From NCBI GenBank assembly GCA_006969745.1, contig CP030886.1, positions 1,054,001-1,118,000 of the forward strand: a stretch of 64,000 nucleotides of DNA. Direction: 5' to 3'. Source of the stretch: Cytophagaceae bacterium. GTDB lineage: Bacteria; Bacteroidota; Bacteroidia; Cytophagales; Cyclobacteriaceae. Of the stretch, positions 16,667 to 25,306 are shown in pieces. Each line of letters begins with the position of its first letter. Positions within the stretch are counted from its first letter, which is position 1. The position numbers were made by a program, and so were the translations under genes. The notes beneath the pieces were generated by a model that saw only the letters and a list, made by a program, of their open reading frames with translations, was not told the origin of the DNA and ran no database searches.

Positions 16667-18364
16667 ATGAAGTATCTTAAAACCACAATTCTGATTGTCT
16701 TATGTGCCTGCCAATCGACGCAGGTAAGCATTCCGAAAGAACCAGAAATTGGACCGCTTGGAGAGCAGGCCATGATTTCCACCGCTCACCCACTTGCTAC
16801 ACAAGTAGGTGTAGAAGTTTTAAAAAATGGGGGTAATGCTTTCGATGCGGCGCTAGCTGTAAAGTTTGCATTGGCAGTGGTATTTCCAAGGGCTGGCAAT
16901 ATTGGTGGTGGTGGGTTCGCACTCTACCGAATGAATGATGGCACCATTGGCTCACTTGATTTTAGAGAAAAAGCACCTAAAGCTGGAGGTCGGGATATGT
17001 ACCTTGATGATGAAGGTAATGTGATAGATGGCTTAAGCACCAAAGGACACAAAGCTGCAGGTGTCCCTGGCTCCGTAGATGGTATATTGAAACTTCATGA
17101 CAAGTTTGGGTCTAAAGCGCTGGCCGAACTTATTCAGCCTGCAATTAATCTGGCTTATTATGGTTTTACCATTACCGAAAATCAGGCAATGGAATTCAAT
17201 GAAAAGCGAGAGGACTTTATTGAGATAAATGGAGCTGATTTCTTTTTGGTAAAAGACGAGGGATGGAAGAATGGTGACACGATAAAGTTTGTAGAGCTGG
17301 CGGGAACGCTCACGCAAATAAGAGACAGAGGCAGAGATGGATTTTATGCCGGTATTGTTGCTGATCAAATTGTGAAAGAAATGCAAAGAGGTGGTGGGTT
17401 GATCACGGAGGAAGATCTAAATGCTTACAGTGCCAGATGGCGTGATCCTGTCACCTCCAACTACCGCGGACACAAAGTAATTTCGATGCCTCCTCCCTCC
17501 AGTGGCGGAATCGCTGTGTTGCAATTACTTCAAGGGGCCGAACAATACAACATTTCAGAAATGGGACACAATACAGCTCAGACCATTCACCTACTCACTG
17601 AACTTGAGCGTAGGGTCTATGCAGATAGGGCCACCTATCTTGGCGATCCTGATTACTATGATGTTCCGGTGGATATGCTTTTAGATCCAACTTATAATAA
17701 GGAACGGTTTTCATCCATTTCCCTTAAGAAGAAAACAGATTCTCAAGATATAAAAGAGGGTGAGGTTGATGTCATAGAAAGTGTAGAGACAACACACTTC
17801 TCGATCGTCGATCCTGACGGAAATGCAGTTTCTCTTACTACAACTTTAAATTCCTTTTTTGGATGTAAAGTATATGTCAGAGGTGCTGGATTTTTTCTAA
17901 ATAATGAGATGGATGATTTCAGTTCAAAACCAGGCGTTGCAAATCAATTCGGACTTGTGGGTGGTGAGGCCAATGCCATCGTACCGGAGAAAAGGATGTT
18001 GAGTAGCATGACACCCACCATCGTAGAAAAAGATGGGAAATTAAAAATGGTAGTTGGAACTCCGGGAGGCGCCACTATTATTACCTCCGTGTTTCAAGCG
18101 ATTATGAATGTGATTGACCATGGCATGAGTATGCAAGATGCTGTGAACGCAACACGCACGCACAGCCAGTGGCTACCCGATCGAATACTGGTTGAGGAGC
18201 GAGCTTTCGATCCTGCGGCGATCAAGAAGTTGGAAAAGATGGGACATCTCATCGAGCGACGTGAAGCAATGGGTAGAATGGACTGTATTCTTGTGAGAGA
18301 GGATGGCAAGCTGGAAGGCGGAGCTGATTACTCGCGTGGAGATAATTATGCAGAGGGTTTTTAG
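16667..18364 (+). CDS. ggt: Gamma-glutamyltransferase (Ntn-hydrolase), lipoprotein
   Basis: The 565-aa precursor begins with a lipoprotein signal (ILIVLCAC, lipobox LCAC, Cys at about residue 15). The large-subunit part has 'HPLATQVGVEVLKNGGNAFDAALAVKFALAVV' and 'GNIGGGGFALYR'. The autoprocessing site is the Thr of ETTHFSIVD (about residue 377), which becomes the catalytic N-terminus of the small subunit; 'LTTTLNSFFG' and 'SSMTPTIV' follow. It transfers or hydrolyses the gamma-glutamyl group of glutathione in the periplasm. The start is set by the lipobox. Confidence 0.95.
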   Translation: MKYLKTTILIVLCACQSTQVSIPKEPEIGPLGEQAMISTAHPLATQVGVEVLKNGGNAFDAALAVKFALAVVFPRAGNIGGGGFALYRMNDGTIGSLDFREKAPKAGGRDMYLDDEGNVIDGLSTKGHKAAGVPGSVDGILKLHDKFGSKALAELIQPAINLAYYGFTITENQAMEFNEKREDFIEINGADFFLVKDEGWKNGDTIKFVELAGTLTQIRDRGRDGFYAGIVADQIVKEMQRGGGLITEEDLNAYSARWRDPVTSNYRGHKVISMPPPSSGGIAVLQLLQGAEQYNISEMGHNTAQTIHLLTELERRVYADRATYLGDPDYYDVPVDMLLDPTYNKERFSSISLKKKTDSQDIKEGEVDVIESVETTHFSIVDPDGNAVSLTTTLNSFFGCKVYVRGAGFFLNNEMDDFSSKPGVANQFGLVGGEANAIVPEKRMLSSMTPTIVEKDGKLKMVVGTPGGATIITSVFQAIMNVIDHGMSMQDAVNATRTHSQWLPDRILVEERAFDPAAIKKLEKMGHLIERREAMGRMDCILVREDGKLEGGADYSRGDNYAEGF

Positions 18365-18463
18365 CATAAGGAAAGTTTACTCAGCATCCATTTAGCTTGA
18401 ATTATTTCGGATAGAATTGAAGTAATCAAAGATTTTGATTCATACATAATGTTATGGATATGT

Positions 18464-18471
18464 TAGTTTTG
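18464..18471 (+). promoter_or_regulatory. -7 box TAGTTTTG of the 18494 lipoprotein gene
   Basis: It exactly matches TAnnTTTG, 22 nt before the ATG. Confidence 0.55.
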
Positions 18472-18493
18472 GACAGCATATAACTACTACCAA

Positions 18494-18925
18494 ATGAAGA
18501 ACCTTCTAAACACACTAATAATGACATTAATTTTGATGTCAGTTTTGATTTCTTGTAATGATGACGAAAATCCTATCCTAATTGAACAAGATGAAATCAC
18601 TATTCTTGGAACATGGTCTTTTATAGAGTCTACAGCTGAGGTGATTTCAATGCCTGCGGGCACAGAAATCACCATTGGCGCACCTGATGTTAGTGAATTG
18701 AACTGGACCTTCAGTAAAGATAGTCTCATGGTTGAAAGTCCTGACACAACATGGATTGAGTTATATAATTATGACACAGCAACTATGGAGCTGCAAATCA
18801 GTGACGGATCTTATGATGTAGAGAAGTTAAGTGCAGACTCTCTTCACTTAAGATTTTACTCTGAAATAGCAATTCTAGAAATTGAATATTATACTTATTT
18901 TCAATTGGTTAGAGAACGAAACTGA
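18494..18925 (+). CDS. Lipocalin-like small lipoprotein
   Basis: The 143-aa protein has a lipoprotein signal (LILMSVLISC, Cys about residue 21) followed by an acidic linker (NDDEN), which in Bacteroidetes often marks export to the outer membrane or surface. The mature part begins 'ILGTWSFIES' and shows alternating beta-strands (LNWTFSKDSLMVES, TWIELYNYDTATMELQI, SLHLRFYSEI) ending 'YTYFQLVR', as in DUF-type lipocalin-like domains. It is a single-gene unit. The ligand and function are unknown. Confidence 0.75.
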   Translation: MKNLLNTLIMTLILMSVLISCNDDENPILIEQDEITILGTWSFIESTAEVISMPAGTEITIGAPDVSELNWTFSKDSLMVESPDTTWIELYNYDTATMELQISDGSYDVEKLSADSLHLRFYSEIAILEIEYYTYFQLVRERN

Positions 18926-18959
18926 AAACTCCAAATACAGCATTAAGTATTGATAAATT

Positions 18960-19835
18960 CTACTTCACGTCTTTAAGATACCGATTGAGAAATTTCCAAT
19001 AACACTTCATCAACTCCTCCGGATCTTCTACCTGTGGGTAATGTCCGATTCGGTCCATTGTCCAGATATTTTCGGTGCTGATAATTTCTTTGTAGCGATC
19101 TACCATTACTTGTCCTGAAATGGGATCAACAAGACCGTTTATTAATCCAAGAGGTTGGTTGAAATTTTGCAACGCTCCTACCCAGCGCTCCCGATTTTTT
19201 ACTCGTTCCTTCATATATCGAATGATCAGGTGAGCAATCCGATGACCATTATTCCTGGAGACTATTTGCCAGTAGACGTCCAATTCTTCATCAGTAAGCA
19301 TCGTATCCGGCCCAAAGATTTGACTAAAGCTTTTTTCAAATTTCTTTTGATTGAGGAGCTTACTGAGCAAAAATCCGATCGGACTCATCAGCATTTTCTG
19401 AATAGGCAACGGATGGTGAGATTCGGGAAAGATTCCTCCGTTTAATAAGCATGCAGACTTTAGATTTATTCCTTTTCCCTCATTGTATCTGGTAATCAGT
19501 TCTTGGGCAACTGTATCTCCGTAATCATGAGCAATAATATGGCAATCGGATATTTTCAAGTGCTGCAACAGGTCCTCTATCAGGTCTGCCTGCTGCATAA
19601 TAGAATAAGGGAATGGATTTGGTTTGTCCGAATAGCCAAATCCCAGCATATCCAAGGCTATGAGCGAGAATCTCTGACTTAAGGGTTGCCAAATCTTGCA
19701 CCAATCATATGACGATGTAGGGAACCCATGAATCAGCAATAGCCACGGTTTGTCATTCGAGTGGATTTTATAAATAATTTGATTCCCTTTCCAATCGAAG
19801 CTATCAGTTTCTCGATACCATTCTTGCAACTGCAT
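18960..19835 (-). CDS. Alpha/beta-hydrolase, MEST / epoxide-hydrolase-like
   Basis: The 291-aa cytosolic protein has the oxyanion motif HGFPTSSYDW (about residues 36-45), 'LDMLGFGYSDKP', and the nucleophile elbow AHDYGDTVAQEL. The Asp in HDYG occupies the position used by epoxide hydrolases and haloalkane dehalogenases. The acid (GLVDPIS) and His (IGHYPQVEDPEEL) complete the triad. The sequence most resembles the MEST branch, whose substrate is not established. It starts 9 bp after aat1 on the same strand and is probably cotranscribed. Confidence 0.88.
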   Translation of the reverse strand: MQLQEWYRETDSFDWKGNQIIYKIHSNDKPWLLLIHGFPTSSYDWCKIWQPLSQRFSLIALDMLGFGYSDKPNPFPYSIMQQADLIEDLLQHLKISDCHIIAHDYGDTVAQELITRYNEGKGINLKSACLLNGGIFPESHHPLPIQKMLMSPIGFLLSKLLNQKKFEKSFSQIFGPDTMLTDEELDVYWQIVSRNNGHRIAHLIIRYMKERVKNRERWVGALQNFNQPLGLINGLVDPISGQVMVDRYKEIISTENIWTMDRIGHYPQVEDPEELMKCYWKFLNRYLKDVK

Positions 19836-19844
19836 TTGAGGTTA

Positions 19845-20492
19845 TTACTTTTCGGACTTTAGGTACTCCAAAAACTCATTTCTATCAATAAGCTCGGCAC
19901 CCATACTGGCCATATGATCGGTGTAAGCCTGGCAGTCATACAACTGTCCACCTTCCTCTTTGAATTTTTGGATGAACATAATTAGGGCGACTTTGGAGGC
20001 ATTGCTCACCGTCGAGAACATCGACTCGCCACAATAAACCGATCCAAGATGGATGCCATACATGCCGCCTACCAGCTCGTTCTCTTTCCACACTTTAACA
20101 GATTGCGCATAACCTAGCTGGTGCAGACGTATATACGCTTCTACCATGTCATCGGTAATCCATGTTCCGTCCTGACCTATTCGCTGCATCTTTTTGCAAC
20201 TGTTAATCACTCCGTTGAAATCCTCATTGTACGTTACCTTGAATTCTTCTTTTCGTAAGACACTTCGCATGGATCTGGAGACATAAAGTTTATCCGGCAG
20301 TAACACAAAACGGGGATTGGGGCTATACCACATGATTGGCTCATCGTCATTATACCAGGGAAATATGCCTGAGTGATAGGCGAGCATTAGCCTTTCTGGC
20401 GAAAGGTCACCACCAATGGCAACTAGTCCATCCTCTTCTGCCTCAGAGACAGGTGGGAAATAAAGGTCGTCAGTCAATTGGTACGTTGGCAT
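19845..20492 (-). CDS. aat: Leucyl/phenylalanyl-tRNA-protein transferase, copy 1
   Basis: The 215-aa enzyme attaches Leu or Phe to proteins with N-terminal Arg or Lys, marking them for ClpAP through ClpS. Landmarks are 'FPPVSEAEEDGLVAIGGDLSPERLMLAY', GIFPWY, 'RSMRSVLRK', DGTWIT, 'VGGMYGIHLG', GESMF and YDCQ, so catalytic residues appear intact. A second copy (21693-22334), about 60% identical by eye, lies 1.2 kb away on the same strand. It leads a two-gene unit with the hydrolase and is divergent from the DUF2914 gene. Confidence 0.95.
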   Translation of the reverse strand: MPTYQLTDDLYFPPVSEAEEDGLVAIGGDLSPERLMLAYHSGIFPWYNDDEPIMWYSPNPRFVLLPDKLYVSRSMRSVLRKEEFKVTYNEDFNGVINSCKKMQRIGQDGTWITDDMVEAYIRLHQLGYAQSVKVWKENELVGGMYGIHLGSVYCGESMFSTVSNASKVALIMFIQKFKEEGGQLYDCQAYTDHMASMGAELIDRNEFLEYLKSEK

Positions 20493-20555
20493 ATGATGAT
20501 TATTTGATGGAAATGTACATTGAATTTACCGCAATCGACTAAAAATTAATGCATA

Positions 20556-20563
20556 TACATTTG
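20556..20563 (+). promoter_or_regulatory. -7 box TACATTTG of the DUF2914 gene
   Basis: It exactly matches TAnnTTTG, 17 nt before the TTG start at 20581, and supports that start. The 88-bp divergent gap also serves aat1, with a weaker TACATTTC on the other strand. Confidence 0.55.
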
Positions 20564-20580
20564 CAGCTGATTTTCAGCAA

Positions 20581-21696
20581 TTGAGAAAACTATTTGCAAG
20601 ATATCGAGACAGTGCATTGAGGCGATTCGTTCGCAGACATGAAAAGTATGCACCTATCCTATTCTTTATCAGTGGCTTCATTTTCGATTCATTCACACTT
20701 GGCAGAATCGATCGACTCTATGATCTGACCATTTTGTGCATGCACATGACTTTGCTTACTTGCACTTTGTATGTCTTCAATCGGGTGCCTGATGGGAAGT
20801 GGAAAAATACCAGATTGGAACGATACGAAGAATATTTCCCGCTGTTCATTCAGTTTTTCTTTGGTGCATTATCCAGTGCGTATGTCATCTACTTCTCAAG
20901 AAGTGTTTCTCTTTCGAAGACAGTTTATTTTTTTGCAATCCTTGTCCTTTTGCTTTTCGCAAATGAATTCCTCAAAAAACGAATTTCCAACAAGTACTTA
21001 CAATTCAGTATTTACTTTTTCTTGAGCTTCACGTTCTTCACATTCATTGTTCCGGTATTCATTAAAGAGATGAATACGCAGGTCTTTATTTTCTCAGGAG
21101 CTGTCAGTTTTGCATGCACCTTGCTACTGATTTCTATTGTATACAAGGTCAGCCCAAGTACAAAAGAGGAAATCCATTTTGGGAAGTTGATTGGAATCAT
21201 CTTCTCTATCTATCTACTGATTAATACTTTTTACTTTTTTAAGCTAATCCCGCCAGTTCCTTTAGCATTAAATGAGGGTATAGTCGCTCATGAAGTGACG
21301 CGCGATGGCCAAAAATTCACAGTTTCATATGAACGTGATGAATGGTATGTTTTTTGGCGAAAACATCGAACGAAGTTTATCCAAAAACCAGGTGACAGTG
21401 CATACGTTTTTTCATCCGTATTTGCACCTACCAGCTTAGAAAAAACGATTTTTCATCGATGGAAATGGTACAACGCCAGCAGTGAAACATGGGAACATGT
21501 GGAAGATATCGGATATAACATTACAGGTGGTCGCGATGGTGGCTACAGAGGTTACACTTATAAAAGCAATCTTAAAGAAGGTGAGTGGCGAGTGGAGGTG
21601 TTGACGGAAGAGGAATTGGTTTTGGGAGTTATCAACTTCGAATTGATCATGAGCGAGACCTTGAAACCGAACCGTGTGATAAAGAAGAAATTCTAG
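20581..21696 (+). CDS. DUF2914 membrane protein
   Basis: The 371-aa protein has eight hydrophobic segments (residues about 25-245), then a C-terminal periplasmic domain of about 125 residues with the DUF2914 pattern 'HRWKWYNASSETWEHVEDIGYNITGGRDGGYRGYTYKSNLKEGEWRVEVLTEEELVLGVINFEL'. The function is unknown. The only plausible start is TTG. It lies between two aat paralogues; its last 4 nt overlap aat2, which converges on it. The position suggests it was caught inside the aat duplication. Confidence 0.85.
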   Translation: MRKLFARYRDSALRRFVRRHEKYAPILFFISGFIFDSFTLGRIDRLYDLTILCMHMTLLTCTLYVFNRVPDGKWKNTRLERYEEYFPLFIQFFFGALSSAYVIYFSRSVSLSKTVYFFAILVLLLFANEFLKKRISNKYLQFSIYFFLSFTFFTFIVPVFIKEMNTQVFIFSGAVSFACTLLLISIVYKVSPSTKEEIHFGKLIGIIFSIYLLINTFYFFKLIPPVPLALNEGIVAHEVTRDGQKFTVSYERDEWYVFWRKHRTKFIQKPGDSAYVFSSVFAPTSLEKTIFHRWKWYNASSETWEHVEDIGYNITGGRDGGYRGYTYKSNLKEGEWRVEVLTEEELVLGVINFELIMSETLKPNRVIKKKF

Positions 21697-22334
21697 TTCG
21701 ATTCCAGATATTTCAAAAACGCAACACGATCAATATTCTCAGCTCCCATGCTCAAAAGATGCTCAGAATAAACCTGGCAATCGAATAGCTCACCTCCGCT
21801 ATTTTCAAAATTTTGGATGAATCTTATCAAAGCCAACTTGGACGCATTGCTTACTAACGAAAACATGGATTCACCACAAAATACTTTACCTAGGTGAACT
21901 CCATACATGCCTCCTACCAGTTCGCCGTCTTTCCAAACTTCCACAGATTTAGCCTTTCCTAATTCATAGAGTCGAATGTATGCCAGTTGCATTTCATCGG
22001 TAATCCAGGTTCCTTCTTGACCTGACCGAGGCACTTTTTTGCATTTAGATATTACGCCTTCGAAATCTTGATTGAAGGTGACTTTCAGCTCATCACTGTT
22101 CAGAACACGTCTCATCGATTTAGAGATATGCAGACGTTCCGGAAACAATACAAATCGTGGGTCGGGACTCCACCAGATGATTGGTTCGCCTTCACTATAC
22201 CACGGAAAAATACCGGCATTATATGCAATCATCAACCGCTCAGGAAGTAAATCGCCACCAACCGCAACAATACCATCTTCGGCACCATCTACCGGTGGAA
22301 AAATTAAGTCATCGGTAAGTCGATAAATAGGCAT
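21693..22334 (-). CDS. aat: Leucyl/phenylalanyl-tRNA-protein transferase, copy 2
   Basis: This 213-aa paralogue of copy 1 (same 'TDDL.FPPV', GIFPWY, 'DPRFVLFPE', DGTWIT-equivalent EGTWIT, GESMF and FDCQ motifs) also looks catalytically complete. It ends the long minus-strand operon from the acyl-CoA carboxylase gene, starting 6 nt after the metal-receptor gene. Copy 1 instead has its own upstream region, so the two copies are likely expressed differently. Keeping two intact aat genes side by side is unusual. Confidence 0.95.
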   Translation of the reverse strand: MPIYRLTDDLIFPPVDGAEDGIVAVGGDLLPERLMIAYNAGIFPWYSEGEPIIWWSPDPRFVLFPERLHISKSMRRVLNSDELKVTFNQDFEGVISKCKKVPRSGQEGTWITDEMQLAYIRLYELGKAKSVEVWKDGELVGGMYGVHLGKVFCGESMFSLVSNASKLALIRFIQNFENSGGELFDCQVYSEHLLSMGAENIDRVAFLKYLESN

Positions 22335-22340
22335 AAAAAA

Positions 22341-23090
22341 TTACTTCCAGTACTGTAATCTACTTCCATACCAGCTGTAGAGCTCACCATCCACGAGCTC
22401 TAAACTTGCCTCAGGCCAAATATTTTTTAACTCTTTGAGGTGCTTTTCTTTGAAAGGATAAGGTTCTGAACTGAGCAGAACTTTGTCTGGATTAAGGGAT
22501 GTGATCTGCGCTTCGGTCAGCTCAGGATAGCGCTCTGATTTTACTAAATTTTCAAAACCTAAATGCGCCAGCATATGATCTATAAAGGTATTTGCTCCTG
22601 CTGCCATCCAAGGATTTTTCCATATCAGATAAACTGCTTTTCCTGATTTAGTCCCTTCAACTGTTCTTATCGCTTTCTTACATGTTTGGATGATTTGATC
22701 GGCGCGGTTCATCAAATTGCAAAAACCACCTATGGTGGTCATCATTGAAAATGAGTCTTCTAATGTATAGATATCGCTCATCCAAACTGGAAATTCTGTC
22801 TCAAGCTCCTTTATTCCTTCCTGATAGTTTTCTTCTTTGTTGCCAATGATCAAATCTGGTTGAAGTGCTCGAATGGCATCAAATCGAAAGTTTTTGGTGC
22901 CGCCAATCACCGGAATGTTCGAGATTTTATCATTCGGGTGAATGCAAAACTTGGTGCGACCAATTACCGAAGCACCTATGTCGAGCAAAAATTCTGTTTG
23001 TGAAGGAACCAGTGATATGATTCGTTTAGGAGGGAAGTTAATTTCAACTTCCCTTCCCATCATATCTTTCCATTTGCTACAATTCGACAT
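22341..23090 (-). CDS. Helical-backbone metal receptor (BtuF/cobalamin-type substrate-binding protein) without signal peptide
   Basis: The 249-aa protein has the periplasmic-binding-protein class III pattern 'PPKRIISLVPSQTEFLLDIG', 'VIGRTKFCIHPND', 'PVIGGTKNFRFDAIRALQPDLIIGNKEEN' and 'MAAGANTFIDHMLAHLGFENLV'. Family members bind cobalamin or haem-like ligands for ABC import. Here the protein begins directly with MSNCSKWKDMMGRE, with no signal peptide or lipobox, so it is predicted to be cytosolic. No permease or ATPase gene is near. The gene starts 2 nt after the His-rich lipoprotein gene. Confidence 0.85.
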   Translation of the reverse strand: MSNCSKWKDMMGREVEINFPPKRIISLVPSQTEFLLDIGASVIGRTKFCIHPNDKISNIPVIGGTKNFRFDAIRALQPDLIIGNKEENYQEGIKELETEFPVWMSDIYTLEDSFSMMTTIGGFCNLMNRADQIIQTCKKAIRTVEGTKSGKAVYLIWKNPWMAAGANTFIDHMLAHLGFENLVKSERYPELTEAQITSLNPDKVLLSSEPYPFKEKHLKELKNIWPEASLELVDGELYSWYGSRLQYWK

Positions 23091-23092
23091 CT

Positions 23093-23539
23093 TTAATGTC
23101 CGTGTCCTTCATGCGATCCTTCCATTCGTGAAAGCAACTCGCGCATGTTTTCCTTGTTTGCTTCCAAAGTAGCTTTTATTTCAGGTGCTGCCCTATCTAC
23201 AAGAAAATATGTTTTGAGCGTATCAGTCTTCCTCTCGCCAATAAAAACAGCTTGAAACAGCTCTTCACTTGACTTCTCTACTTTGAGCTTAAATGTGTGA
23301 TTATCTGCAATCTTGCTTTCTATCAATGTAAAGCTCAAAAGGTTTCCATCTCTATCCAGCTCATATAGCAAGAATTCATCGATACTGCTGAGATAGCTCA
23401 TTGCCTTGTCATCTGCCAACCACAGCTCCATGTAATCACCACTTTCCGCATAGGTATACCATTTACCTGTTATGGAATTCTCATTGCTTGTGCAGCCGGC
23501 CAATGCAGCTATAATCACTATGGCTGTGATCAACCTCAT
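23093..23539 (-). CDS. Small lipoprotein with His-rich C-terminus
   Basis: The 148-aa protein has lipobox LAGC (Cys about residue 16) and a beta-rich body (SITGKWYTYAESGDYMELWLADD, LLSFTLIES, HTFKLKVEKSS, LFQAVFIGERKTDTLKTYFLVD). It ends with a helical segment ending MEGSHEGHGH, which could bind a metal. Its ATG overlaps the M42 peptidase stop (4 nt). Next to a metal-receptor-like gene, a metal or cofactor role is possible but unproven. No family was recognised. Confidence 0.75.
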   Translation of the reverse strand: MRLITAIVIIAALAGCTSNENSITGKWYTYAESGDYMELWLADDKAMSYLSSIDEFLLYELDRDGNLLSFTLIESKIADNHTFKLKVEKSSEELFQAVFIGERKTDTLKTYFLVDRAAPEIKATLEANKENMRELLSRMEGSHEGHGH

Positions 23540-24603
23540 TTGAAATATGTAAAATCCTGACCGTCTTTGATTTGAACTACAGTTTCGTAGATCAGCTTAA
23601 TCACGTTCTCTACATCATCTTTATGAACTGTCTCAACAGTTGTGTGCATGTACTTCAGTGGTAGCGATATCAAAGCAGAAGCCACACCAATATCAGAATA
23701 TGCGAATGCATCTGTGTCTGTCCCTGTAGTTCTGGAAGCTGCCATCCGTTGATATGGAATTTTGTTCTTGTCAGCGACCTTCAAAATCATATCTCTCAAA
23801 TTGTTTTGTACCGCAGGGCCATATGTAACTGCAGGGCCTTTGCCTGCCGTCATATCTCCGCTTGTGATCTTATCATACATTGGAGATTGCGTATCATGCG
23901 TTACGTCAGTTACGATGGCTACATCTGGCTTGATTCTTCGAGAAATCATTTCAGCTCCTCTTAATCCAATCTCTTCCTGAACGGAATTCACTACGTAAAG
24001 CCCGAATGGCAACTTCACCTTATTCTCTGCAATTCTTCTGGCTACCTCTGCAATCATGAATCCTCCAGCCCGGTTGTCCAAAGCACGTCCAACAAGATAC
24101 TTTTCATTCATCTCAAATAGTTCATCTTGAAAAGTAGCGACAGTACCAACATGGATACCCATTTTCTCTACCTCTTCTTTAGACTCAGCTCCAACATCAA
24201 TACATATGTTTTTCAATGTTGGGTTGTCTTCTTTGTCTTTTCTCACATGAATGGCAGGCCACCCAAAAATGCCTTTTACTACTCCTTTTTTCGTGTGTAG
24301 ATTTACTCGCATCGAAGGAGCTATTTGGTGGTCCGATCCTCCGTTTCTCACCACGTAGATGTAGCCTTTGTCGGTGATATAATTTACAAACCAGCTGATT
24401 TCGTCGGCATGCGCCTCAATCACCACTTTGTATTTAGCATCCGGATTGATTACTCCATATACACTACCATAGGTGTCTACGACATAATCATCTACGTAAG
24501 GCTTCACATAATCCAACCATATTTTTTGTCCCTCCATCTCAAAGCCTGTGGGCGCGGCGTTGTTGAGGTATTTAAATAGAAAGTCTCTGCTTTTCTTGTC
24601 CAT
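23536..24603 (-). CDS. M42 family metallopeptidase (glutamyl aminopeptidase / tetrahedral aminopeptidase type)
   Basis: The 355-aa cytosolic enzyme has the dinuclear-zinc ligands His in EAHADEIS (about residue 69), Asp in GRALDNRAGG (about 184), the catalytic Glu pair in QEEIGLRGA (about 216), Asp in VTDVTHD (about 240) and His in YMHTTVE (about 328). M42 enzymes remove N-terminal residues from oligopeptides. The start at 24603 is 1 nt after the SDR stop; an upstream ATG at 24633 would overlap the SDR gene. It sits in the middle of the seven-gene operon. Confidence 0.94.
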   Translation of the reverse strand: MDKKSRDFLFKYLNNAAPTGFEMEGQKIWLDYVKPYVDDYVVDTYGSVYGVINPDAKYKVVIEAHADEISWFVNYITDKGYIYVVRNGGSDHQIAPSMRVNLHTKKGVVKGIFGWPAIHVRKDKEDNPTLKNICIDVGAESKEEVEKMGIHVGTVATFQDELFEMNEKYLVGRALDNRAGGFMIAEVARRIAENKVKLPFGLYVVNSVQEEIGLRGAEMISRRIKPDVAIVTDVTHDTQSPMYDKITSGDMTAGKGPAVTYGPAVQNNLRDMILKVADKNKIPYQRMAASRTTGTDTDAFAYSDIGVASALISLPLKYMHTTVETVHKDDVENVIKLIYETVVQIKDGQDFTYFK

Positions 24604-24604
24604 A

Positions 24605-25297
24605 TTATATCGATTTAACAAGTCCTCCATCAATAAGGAAGTCTTGTCCTGTTATGTATTCTGATTTATTGCTTGCTAAAAATAAAGCGAGTTCTGCTAC
24701 TTCTTCTGGCGTCCCTTGCCTTAGCATAGGTATTTGATTTATGATTTCTTGATCCGCCGGATAGCTATTGATGAAACCGGGAAGAATATTGTTCATTCTT
24801 AGATTATCAGCTCCAAACTTGGTAGCATATAGTTTAGTGAATGCACTTAAGGCTGTGCGAGCGACTGATGATATTGGGAAGCTCAATGAAGGTTCTTTCG
24901 CTCCAAATGTTGAGATATTTATGATAGAGCCCCCACTACTCATATGAGCGGTTACCAACCTTGCCATGCGTACTACATTCATCAAAGCCAGGTCAAGGCC
25001 TTCTTGCCATTGTGCATCAGTAAGCTCAAGTAGATCTCCTTTTGGTGGATGACCAGTGTTATTGATTACCACATCAATCTGTCCATAGGTTTCTAAAGTT
25101 GCATCAACCAATCTTGACAAGTCTTCTATATTATCTGTAGATCCTTGAACTGCTATACCTCCCAGCCTGCTTGCCAAATCATGGATTTCTGAGGAACGTG
25201 ATAGTATTGCCAGTTGATAGCCTTCACTTGCTAGTTTCTCAGCACAGGCTAGTCCCATCCCTTTACTTGCTGCTGTAATAATTGCTACTTGACTCAT
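24605..25297 (-). CDS. Short-chain dehydrogenase/reductase (SDR)
   Basis: The 230-aa protein has the cofactor motif TAASKGMGLACAEKLAS (TGxxxGxG variant with Ala), NNTGHPP (NNAG variant) and 'GSIINIST'. The usual YxxxK is replaced: the segment 'PISSVARTALSAFTKLYATKFGADNLRMN' has VARTALSAFTK where Tyr is expected, so catalytic competence is uncertain. 'GQDFLIDGGLVKSI' ends the protein. The substrate is unknown. It lies in the operon between a lipoprotein and the M42 peptidase gene. Confidence 0.88.
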   Translation of the reverse strand: MSQVAIITAASKGMGLACAEKLASEGYQLAILSRSSEIHDLASRLGGIAVQGSTDNIEDLSRLVDATLETYGQIDVVINNTGHPPKGDLLELTDAQWQEGLDLALMNVVRMARLVTAHMSSGGSIINISTFGAKEPSLSFPISSVARTALSAFTKLYATKFGADNLRMNNILPGFINSYPADQEIINQIPMLRQGTPEEVAELALFLASNKSEYITGQDFLIDGGLVKSI

Positions 25298-25306
25298 TCT
25301 TTTAAT

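Noticed and set aside
18933..18952. AAATAC-N8-GTATTG inverted repeat resembling the three operator copies
   Set aside because: The inner C/G of the arms is missing, which changes the true spacing (N8 instead of N10 between AAATAC and GTATTG), and it lies between two convergent gene ends rather than at a promoter.
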